Source: Deltaproteobacteria bacterium
GTDB taxonomy: Bacteria > Desulfobacterota > Binatia > UBA12015
NCBI GenBank assembly: GCA_029262355.1
Contig: JAJCZO010000417.1
Coordinates: 1 to 41,303 of the forward strand
DNA length: 41,303 bases
Direction: 5' to 3'
A program made the position numbers and the translations under genes. Positions 9,591 to 16,018 of the stretch are shown piece after piece. The notes beneath the pieces are model-generated. The model was given only the letters and a program-made list of their open reading frames with translations, was not told where the DNA came from and made no database searches. Numbering within the stretch: the first letter of the stretch is position 1; the number at the start of each line of letters is the position of its first letter.

Positions 9591-10463
9591 CTACTGACCA
9601 ACCTCGACGTTCTTGCCCTTCGATTTGCTGAAGAGCGTGGCGCCGAAACAGTCGCCACCGTCGCTGGCGCGGATGCCATACACCGTCACTCCCGAGGACG
9701 GCGCGCCGGACACCGATCCGAGGTCGACGGCGACGTCCAGGACTCCGTCCTGAACGCCGGTCACCGAAGTGTCGGCCAAGGCGTCGACCAACTGGAGCGG
9801 CGTGGCGCGATGGCTGCCGACGTCGAATCCAGCGAGCGTCAATCCCGCGACCGGAACCCCTCCCACAGATCCCTGGATGAAGTAGCGTTTCGCGGGCTTG
9901 ATCTGGATCACTTGGAGATCGATCGTGCAGGCCCCGCCGACGAGATCCAGCTTGTCGTCGAGCGCCTCGATCGCGGCCTGAATCACATCCAGGTGGCCTC
10001 CAATGTCGTGGTGAATGAAATCGACGAAGCTGTTCACGCTCTCCACCCCCTGCCCCAGAACCTCGATCTCCTGATCGAGATGGAACGCCAGCGAATCGAG
10101 GCGCGGCCGCAGGAGGAATAGCTCGGCCTCCATCAGACTCAGCCGGCCACCCACGTCGTTATGATGGTAGCCCACGAAAGAAAGGACGTCGGCGGCGGCC
10201 GCGTCGAGGAGGTCGGCCCGTTGCTCGAGATGCCCGTGATCCGAGGACAGCGCGGTACCCTTCGACGCCACGTCGCTCGAGAGCTGTCCGAGCTCCGTGA
10301 AGAGCCCGTCGTGCTGGAGGATCAAGAATCCTTGCCCCAGAGCCAGGTTCGCATGATCCGCGTCGCAGTTCGTACACTGCGCTCGGGCCAACCCGGCAGG
10401 TGCAAGCACACCCAGCGATAGAACGACGACCGAGAGAAGTCGCACGAGCCGAGGAGACGCCAT
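9591..10463 (-). CDS. secreted protein with two HHxDxGG repeats, unknown function
   Basis: A 290-residue protein. The ATG at 10463 is preferred over an in-frame ATG at 10496 because AAGGA lies 7 nt before it and a clean signal peptide follows (about 1-29, ending A-R-A-Q). The mature part is helical and rich in Leu, Asp and His. Two similar segments about 50 residues apart each carry a double His followed by Asp-x-Gly-Gly (HHNDVGG at 100-106, HHDIGG at 151-156) and then a Leu-rich helix. The last about 110 residues look like a separate beta-rich domain ending in a Lys-rich tail. I do not recognise a family. The His/Asp clusters could bind metal, which is inference. Confidence 0.7.
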   Translation of the reverse strand: MASPRLVRLLSVVVLSLGVLAPAGLARAQCTNCDADHANLALGQGFLILQHDGLFTELGQLSSDVASKGTALSSDHGHLEQRADLLDAAAADVLSFVGYHHNDVGGRLSLMEAELFLLRPRLDSLAFHLDQEIEVLGQGVESVNSFVDFIHHDIGGHLDVIQAAIEALDDKLDLVGGACTIDLQVIQIKPAKRYFIQGSVGGVPVAGLTLAGFDVGSHRATPLQLVDALADTSVTGVQDGVLDVAVDLGSVSGAPSSGVTVYGIRASDGGDCFGATLFSKSKGKNVEVGQ

Positions 10464-10590
10464 CAGGTAATCCTTCGGAGGCTTCGACTGATCCATATCC
10501 CTGCGTCGTTCCTTGCGACGGCACAATGTTCCGCCGAAAGGAACGGCGTAGGCGCATGGAGATACTTCCCATTCGCCCGACCTGGCTGAG
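10464..10590. promoter_or_regulatory. divergent intergenic region with two small hairpins
   Basis: Two short inverted repeats lie between divergent genes: CGTCG/CGACG (10504-10508 and 10516-10520) and GTTCC/GGAAC (10528-10532 and 10540-10544). They could be operator half-sites or leader hairpins. No clear sigma-70 promoter was identified. Confidence 0.25.
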
Positions 10591-11244
10591 ATGCGGGCTC
10601 GGTTGATCCGACTGGCCGCCTTCCTCGTCGCGCTGGTCTCGGCGACCGGGCCCCCGGCATACGCCCGTGAGGGGGCCGAAGCGCCGTCCGGTTTCCAATG
10701 GACGACGGACGCTCCGCCGAAAACGATGGGCGAGGAGTATGAAGCGGACGCCGCGAACGCCCAGGCCGAAGCGATCGACGACGGCGAGCGAACACCGGGC
10801 CTCAGCCCGCCCGGTCGCCTACTCGTGGAAGAGATCGTCGTTCAGGCACGAAAGCGTTCCGAGCTCTTGGAGGACACCCCGGTCGCGGTCACCGTCATCA
10901 GCGAGGATCTCTTACGCGTCTCCGGCATCACCCGCATCAATCAAATCCAGGATCTGGTGCCGAACATGTCCATCAACACGGGGATCGAGTGGGCATACCG
11001 CGGTAACTACCACGTTCTGCCTCCGGAAGTCCTCGCGGCGCATCAGTCCGGCTACAACCTTCTCAATGCCAGACTGTCGTACGACTTCTTGGACGATCGA
11101 GCACAGGTTGCACTCTGGGCGAAGAACCTTCTCGACCAGGCGTACTTCGACGACGCTCTCCAGACACTCGGCACGTTCGGTTTCGTCTCTCGATTCTACG
11201 AACCACCACTCACCTTCGGCGGAGAACTCAGCTACCGCTTTTGA
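10591..11244 (+). pseudogene. TonB-dependent receptor with the middle deleted in frame
   Basis: Only 217 residues are encoded, against roughly 700-800 for a normal receptor. Residues 1-25 are a signal peptide. Residues about 80-128 are the start of the plug domain ('EEIVVQARKRSELL', 'DTPVAVTVISEDLL', 'INQIQDLVPNMSI'). The sequence then jumps to what reads as the last strands of the beta-barrel ('YNLLNARLSYDF', 'ALWAKNLLDQAYF', ending 'SYRF' with the C-terminal Phe typical of outer membrane proteins). The join is near residues 129-138 (about 10975-11004). The reading frame is intact across it, which suggests one large in-frame deletion and not gradual decay. It cannot form a normal 22-strand barrel and is most likely non-functional. 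An assembly collapse is the other explanation. Confidence 0.75.
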
Positions 11245-11265
11245 GGATTCTCGGCGGCGAACGGA

Positions 11266-11281
11266 CGAAGGAAAACCTTCG
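11266..11281. terminator. hairpin between convergent genes
   Basis: CGAAGG-AAAA-CCTTCG forms a 6-bp perfect stem with a 4-nt loop, 21 bp after the stop of the TonB receptor remnant and 36 bp from the stop of the converging methyltransferase gene. Position fits a shared terminator; there is no T-run on either side. Confidence 0.4.
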
Positions 11282-11317
11282 CTGAGATCCGACGCAGCCC
11301 CCGTCCGAGACCCGTTC

Positions 11318-12172
11318 TCAGGGCAGAGCTCCGTCGTTCGCCGGATCGGCTCGCCCGACACTCAGAATTCGAACCGCGACTTGCTCCCCGGTGGGCACCC
11401 AGCCGATGTACGCGAACTCGAGGTCATGGCCTTCGGTGAACTCACGGAACGCGCGAAACTCGCCCTGCTGCCAGCCGGGGTAGCCCGTGTACTCGTCGAA
11501 GACGATTACCGTGCCGGGTCGAATTCGATCGGCGAGCATCTCCAGTACGGTACGGGTGGAGGAGTACAAGTCAGCGTCCATGTGCAGGAACGCGGCGGGG
11601 CCGGTTTCGGATTCGCGGAACTCGGGGAGAACGTCATCAAACCACCCCTTGTGCAGGACCACGTTCTCACGCACCTCGGGCAGCCCGTTCATCTTGAACG
11701 TCCCTTTGTCGAAGCCCTCGCGCCAGTTCTCGGGCAGACCTTCGAACGAATCGAATCCGTGCACGGTTTCCCCGGTTTGATCGGCGAGGTGATTGATCGT
11801 CTTCCCCCGGAACACGCCAAACTCGGCGAGGAAACCCGAGCCGTCGATTTTCCCCGCGGCGTGGGTCAGGAGCGCGAACTTGTTCGGAAACGCCGCGACC
11901 GCGAGAAGGTTCGTATTCGCAAAACGGGCGGCGTCGCGTCGCGCGGCCTCGAGCCGGTAAAACCGTGGCTCGCGAAGCGCGACGACCGTGTCGGTGCCAA
12001 ACTCGATTCTCTCCAACCGAGCGCGCGTCTCGAGATATCCCATGAGAGACACCGCGAGAGCGCCGCCGGCAAGAATCACCGCCAGTCCGAGGAGAAAGCC
12101 GGGCCCGACCGCCGCCGTTCGCAGCGCTCGAGGTTCGGGCGTGGTCCGATCCGTGACTGAAGCGTTGGCCAT
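11318..12172 (-). CDS. membrane-anchored TylF-type O-methyltransferase
   Basis: A 284-residue protein. The ATG at 12172 is preceded by GGGAG at about 8 nt; an upstream in-frame extension has random-looking composition. Residues about 22-46 form one transmembrane helix. The rest is a SAM-dependent methyltransferase of the TylF/macrocin O-methyltransferase family: 'EFGVFRG' (117-123) is the SAM-binding loop, 'GFDSFEGLPE' (139-148) is the family hallmark, and 'HMDADLYSST' with D199 and D201 supplies the metal-binding Asp cluster. Family members methylate sugar hydroxyls on secondary metabolites or surface glycans. The helix would hold the domain at the inner membrane, which hints at a lipid-linked acceptor; that is inference. 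Confidence 0.8.
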   Translation of the reverse strand: MANASVTDRTTPEPRALRTAAVGPGFLLGLAVILAGGALAVSLMGYLETRARLERIEFGTDTVVALREPRFYRLEAARRDAARFANTNLLAVAAFPNKFALLTHAAGKIDGSGFLAEFGVFRGKTINHLADQTGETVHGFDSFEGLPENWREGFDKGTFKMNGLPEVRENVVLHKGWFDDVLPEFRESETGPAAFLHMDADLYSSTRTVLEMLADRIRPGTVIVFDEYTGYPGWQQGEFRAFREFTEGHDLEFAYIGWVPTGEQVAVRILSVGRADPANDGALP

Positions 12173-12754
12173 TGGGGGTACTCCCGTTTCGCGGCGGGCG
12201 GGCGCCGCCCCCGTCTGAGGGGTAAATCGACCATATGGCCCACGTGCATGAGGCGACGCCGAATCCGGCTCCCTCCTGCGCCCAGACGTGAGCGAGCCGG
12301 TCTCGGTGGACATCGGATCGCCTTCGACCGAGATCCCCGGAGCCGCTCTATCCCGGCACGATCACCAGCCGCGGCGGGGCCGGTATCGGGGAGATCCGCG
12401 TGGGTAAGGCTGCCTCACGCGGGAACCGGTACGAGAACGTGAGTGGATCCGGCGAGCTATCCGCATCGGTGCCAAGCCTCCCGTCCAGCGTCGGACTTGA
12501 AGGCGGGCACGCGGCTCTTCGACGAGTGCGTCGAGCAAACGACGCTCTCCGATGCGAGCGGCGATCCCGGTGAGCCCTCGTGGGGTGCGAGAACGCGGCC
12601 TGCTCTCCTAGACCCGAGCCCCTTGGGCCGTCATCCGCCCCCCGACGTATCGGCGCCGGCATGGCCCCGTTTCGCTACGGACTCGGCTGGGCAGAGTTCC
12701 GGGACACCACGCGCCCTACGCACGACGCGTGCAGGTCCGCCTCCTGAGCCACGC
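12173..12754. other. 582-bp stretch without a recognisable gene
   Basis: Open frames here have the Arg/Pro/Ser-rich composition of non-coding GC-rich DNA and no usable start context. One inverted repeat, TCTCGGT (12301-12307) / ACCGAGA (12327-12333), is present. It should contain the promoter of no gene on its right side, since the neighbour at 12755 ends there; the promoter of the methyltransferase gene lies at its left end. A decayed gene is possible but I cannot identify one. Confidence 0.4.
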
Positions 12755-14062
12755 TCAGTTGAACAGCGCTCCCTCCAGAATCCACCGACGGATCGTCTCG
12801 ACCTGCGAGGCGGGCAACGCTGGACCGCCGAGCGGCATCATGGTCCCGGCGCCAGGGGCACCCGTGATTTTGTCGAAGAGATAGCTCGCCCCCGGGTCAC
12901 CGGGCACGATGTAATCCTTCGGCGACTCCGTAGCCATCCGGTTCCACGTCTCGAACCAAGAGACCTCCTCGGTCAGATCCACCGGCGCGGCTCCACCGGT
13001 CGTGTGGCACGCCGCGGTGGTTGCGCAGCTCGTGTTGTAGATGACCTGAACGTCGGCGCGGTAGCTCGTCTCCGTCGGCGGGAGCAGGTAGCCCGTCGAG
13101 AACGTAGACAACGACTCGTTGAAATACACCAGGCGGTTCTGCGCGGCGTTCGGATTCGTCGAGAACAGCATGCTGCCGGCCTGTCCGTTCACGCCCGCGC
13201 CCCCCACGACCTCGAGGTTGGTCACCATCACGCCGCTCGCCGTCACCCGACCCGTCCCGATACTGCTGCCGGTGTTGCTCGAGATCGCGGCCGTCCACGT
13301 CGTCGACGCCGCCGATGCCGTGTAGGGAGTGCCGACGTCGTCGTCGAACGAGATGAAGATGATCTGGTTCCCGCCTTCGCTCGCCGGCTGGAGCGTCTCC
13401 GGATCGTAGTAGACCGACAGATCCGACGTGACCGGGGAGATCGTCTGAAACCGGACGAGGTCGCCATCGATGATCGTGCCCGGGTCCGGTGGAAAACCGC
13501 TCTGCTCGATAATGATGGGCCCTCCGCTTGGCGCACCGAGGCCAGAGACCCCTTCGAGCTTCTCCAGAAGCAGGCTCTCGAGCGCGATCCGCGCGGCCGA
13601 CGGAGCGCCCCAGGCGGAGTTCGTCTGGAGGTTCGCGACCGTGAAGTTCCCGGAGAGCGCGCGCGTCACGATGGGCTGCCCCGAGGCGTCGACCGCCGTC
13701 GCGATCGCGATCCCGAACTGCGCCGGTAGCCCTTGATCCTTGAGCCCGCCGACGTCGATCGTGCGCGTGCCGCCGCTCGATAGTTGGTCCGAGCCCGCAA
13801 GATTCACGGTGAAGGGGCTCGATAAGGCGGGACCATAGAAGTCGACCCGCACATCGAGAGGGTTCTGCCCTTCGTTGCGCAGATTCACGAAGGTCGAGAA
13901 GCCCTCCCGTGCGTCGTAGTATGCGATGAGCTGATCGCCCCGCCCCTTGGGCTGCTGTAGGACGGTCGGCTCGAAAGCGCCCGGAGCGATGCCCGCCACA
14001 GCGGGAAGCGTACTTCCCAGAATTGTCGCGGCTGCGATCAGAATCACGGTTCCTCTATGCAT
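12755..14062 (-). CDS. secreted protein with a C-terminal cytochrome c-like domain
   Basis: A 435-residue exported protein. The ATG at 14062 is preceded by GAGGA (6-nt spacing) and followed by a signal peptide (about 1-24). Residues about 30-330 look like a beta-sandwich region of immunoglobulin-like style. The last 95 residues resemble the C-terminal cytochrome domain of deltaproteobacterial and planctomycete secreted proteins: a CH pair at C352-H353 in 'SCATTAACHTTGG', then 'PGDPGASYLFDKITG', a possible distal Met ligand in 'MMPLGGP' (408-413) and a final helix 'VETIRRWILEG'. The spacing of the cysteines (C346, C352) is CX5CH and not the usual CX2CH, so covalent haem attachment is uncertain. 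It is divergent from the metalloprotease gene at 14334. Confidence 0.75.
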   Translation of the reverse strand: MHRGTVILIAAATILGSTLPAVAGIAPGAFEPTVLQQPKGRGDQLIAYYDAREGFSTFVNLRNEGQNPLDVRVDFYGPALSSPFTVNLAGSDQLSSGGTRTIDVGGLKDQGLPAQFGIAIATAVDASGQPIVTRALSGNFTVANLQTNSAWGAPSAARIALESLLLEKLEGVSGLGAPSGGPIIIEQSGFPPDPGTIIDGDLVRFQTISPVTSDLSVYYDPETLQPASEGGNQIIFISFDDDVGTPYTASAASTTWTAAISSNTGSSIGTGRVTASGVMVTNLEVVGGAGVNGQAGSMLFSTNPNAAQNRLVYFNESLSTFSTGYLLPPTETSYRADVQVIYNTSCATTAACHTTGGAAPVDLTEEVSWFETWNRMATESPKDYIVPGDPGASYLFDKITGAPGAGTMMPLGGPALPASQVETIRRWILEGALFN

Positions 14063-14246
14063 GTCTCGTCCTCGTTCCTGTCCTGTGGCTTCGGCTTCCT
14101 TATCTCGGGAATACAGAGGCGATTCAACGTTTCTCCCCAAGAGTTCGGGGCGTTCTCACGGACCACGAGCTCCGCGAACGAAAGGACCGCCGCGAAACAG
14201 GCCGTGGGACCAGGACGTGCCGCCGCGCGGAATCTCGATCGAAAGG

Positions 14247-14261
14247 GCGCATTGTATGCGC
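14247..14261. promoter_or_regulatory. perfect hairpin in the divergent promoter region
   Basis: GCGCAT-TGT-ATGCGC is a 6-bp inverted repeat with a 3-nt centre. It lies just left of the predicted divergent promoters, at the edge of the minus-strand transcript and overlapping the plus-strand -35. A regulator site or a leader hairpin are both possible. Confidence 0.3.
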
Positions 14262-14298
14262 GGCCCGACCGAGTATAGACTCGACCGCACCGAATCAA
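14252..14298. promoter_or_regulatory. putative overlapping divergent promoters
   Basis: Plus strand: TTGTAT (14252-14257), 16-bp spacer, TATAGA (14274-14279), which would start transcription about 48 bp before the metalloprotease ATG. Minus strand: TTGATT (complement of 14293-14298), 15-bp spacer, TATACT (complement of 14272-14277), giving a leader of about 200 nt for the haem-like protein gene. The two -10 boxes share the near-palindrome GAGTATAGACTC. Matches to consensus are partial and the sigma factor of this organism is not known. Confidence 0.35.
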
Positions 14299-14333
14299 CG
14301 TCCGTCCTCTTGCTCTAGCGCCAGGGAGATCCC

Positions 14334-15998
14334 ATGCCCCCTCCGACTCGAAGCCCCTTGATCGCCGCGGCAAGCGCCCTCGTCGTCGTCCTCTTCGTGG
14401 CACCACCGTGCGCCGCCGCCGCCGAGTACCTCGTCGGCCACCGCCTCAGCTCTTCGAACTATCGCAACGGAGCCGGCAAGGGGTTCCGGATCGTCATCAA
14501 GGCCGGCCAAGACGGGAACCTTCCCGCGTTCGTCCTACCTCCGGACCCCAGTAGCACCACGAATCTCGTATCGATCCAGCGCGGTCTCGGGATGCTCTCC
14601 GATCCGCTGACGGCCGGCACCTGGCGAGGGCTCGGCAACCCTGCGGGCTCGAAGGGCTGGAAGTACCGGAACCCGAATGCTCCGGCGGGCGGTGAGGTGA
14701 AGCTGCTGCTCGTGAAGGAGAAGGGGATCAAGATCGTCGCGAAGGGGACGGGGGGAATGCCGATTCCCGCGGCTCCCAACGAGTCGATCACCGCGGTGAT
14801 CCTGCTGGGCGACGACTCCTACTGTGCGGAGGCGGCGACGCCGCACTTCAAGGAGATCGACGGCAAGTTGATCCGCTCCAAGCAGCAACTGGCACCCGCG
14901 GCCTGCGCCGACACCTGCCCCCTCGGAACCGACACCGACGGCGACCGCCTGGACGATTGCTTCGAGACGAACACCGGCGTGTTCGCGGGGACCTTCGACC
15001 CAGGGACCGATCCCCTGCTCGACGACACCGACAACGACGGCATTCTCGACGGCGACGAGGTGCTCGGTACCCTGGGCGGACTCGATCTACCCGCCTTCGG
15101 CGTGAGCCCGCTGCGACAGGACATCCTGCTCGAGTACGACTGGTTCGAGGACAGCCTGGGCTGCGGCGCCCACAGCCACGAGCCCAGCGACGCCGCGCTC
15201 GCGATGGTGACGGCCATGTTCGCGGCGGCGCCGACCTCCAACCCGGATGGTTCGACGGGGATCAACTTCATCCACGACAAGGGCCAGGGAGGCCCGCACA
15301 CCGGCGGCTCGATGATCCCCGACGCCAACGGCGTGCTGGTCGGCAACTCAGGAGGCGCAGAGTTTCAGAGTCACAAGGGCGCGAACTTCGCCGCGAATCG
15401 CGAGGACTACTTCCACTACACCGTGCTCCCCCACCGCTACGACACCAACAGCAACAGCTCGGGCCATGCCGAACTCGGCGGCGACGACTTGATCGTCTCG
15501 CTGCAATGCTCCCTCTCCGATTCCAACGTGGGCCACACGATCGCCCACGAGCTCGGCCACAACCTCCTCCTCCTCCACGGCGGCTTCGGCAACAACTGCA
15601 ACTACAAGCCGAACTACAACTCGGTGATGAACTACCGCTACCAGTTCCCCGGTATCGACTCGAACTGCACGCCGCCGGGCAACGGCGTACTCGACTACTC
15701 GGTCGGCGACCGCATCTCCCTCGACGAGACCAACCTCGACGAGAATGACGGCACCTGCGGCCCGGGCTTCCCGTGGGACTGGAACGGCAACGGCCCGATC
15801 GAGAGCGGCGTCGCCTTCGACATCAACCCCGACGGCGATCCGCTCCACGAGATTTTCTGCGGCGGCGCGCTCTCGGTCCTGAACGACGGCGACGACTGGG
15901 GAAACATCCAGCTGTGGCCCCTCGTCGACGGCGACGGCGCAAAGCCCCGCAGCGCGAGCCAGATGATCAGCTGCGACAATCCGCCGCCAGCGCCTTAG
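14334..15998 (+). CDS. secreted zinc metalloprotease
   Basis: A 554-residue exported protein; AGGGAG lies 5 nt before the ATG and a signal peptide covers about residues 1-29. Residues about 31-180 are a domain that resembles those in the proteins at 512-4261 and 4580-6037. Residues about 195-245 carry Asp-rich thrombospondin type 3-like calcium repeats ('DTDGDRLDD', 'DTDNDGILDGDE'). The catalytic part has HELGH (405-409) with a third zinc ligand H415 in 'LLLHGG' and a Met-turn at M432 ('SVMNY'), the metzincin arrangement HExxHxxxxxH. It should cleave proteins outside the cytoplasm. The substrate is unknown. The C-terminal part is Asp/Asn-rich. Confidence 0.88.
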   Translation: MPPPTRSPLIAAASALVVVLFVAPPCAAAAEYLVGHRLSSSNYRNGAGKGFRIVIKAGQDGNLPAFVLPPDPSSTTNLVSIQRGLGMLSDPLTAGTWRGLGNPAGSKGWKYRNPNAPAGGEVKLLLVKEKGIKIVAKGTGGMPIPAAPNESITAVILLGDDSYCAEAATPHFKEIDGKLIRSKQQLAPAACADTCPLGTDTDGDRLDDCFETNTGVFAGTFDPGTDPLLDDTDNDGILDGDEVLGTLGGLDLPAFGVSPLRQDILLEYDWFEDSLGCGAHSHEPSDAALAMVTAMFAAAPTSNPDGSTGINFIHDKGQGGPHTGGSMIPDANGVLVGNSGGAEFQSHKGANFAANREDYFHYTVLPHRYDTNSNSSGHAELGGDDLIVSLQCSLSDSNVGHTIAHELGHNLLLLHGGFGNNCNYKPNYNSVMNYRYQFPGIDSNCTPPGNGVLDYSVGDRISLDETNLDENDGTCGPGFPWDWNGNGPIESGVAFDINPDGDPLHEIFCGGALSVLNDGDDWGNIQLWPLVDGDGAKPRSASQMISCDNPPPAP

Positions 15999-16018
15999 CG
16001 CATTGCTCGGGGAGCGCT
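15997..16018. terminator. possible hairpin between convergent genes
   Basis: AGCGC (15997-16001) pairs with GCGCT (16014-16018), and GCTC/GAGC (16005-16008 and 16012-16015) is an alternative inner pairing. The element fills the 20-bp gap between two converging genes. No T-run is present. Confidence 0.3.

Noticed and set aside
9579..9603. Direct repeat CTGACCAACC at the junction of two convergent genes as a transposon or att site
   Set aside because: Only 10 bp, two copies 15 bp apart and no mobile gene nearby; probably chance.
10591..11244. The TonB fragment as a complete small outer membrane protein
   Set aside because: Both ends align in style with distant parts of a full receptor and the middle is missing, so a truncated receptor explains it better.
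12348..12662. 104-codon minus-strand frame in the gene gap
   Set aside because: The end has a slightly protein-like look, but the first two thirds is Arg/Pro/Ser-rich and there is no RBS or known motif.
12443..13729. 428-codon plus-strand frame starting in the gap at 12173-12754
   Set aside because: Two thirds is antisense to a gene with a signal peptide and good RBS, and its composition is Arg/Asp-rich without hydrophobic pattern.
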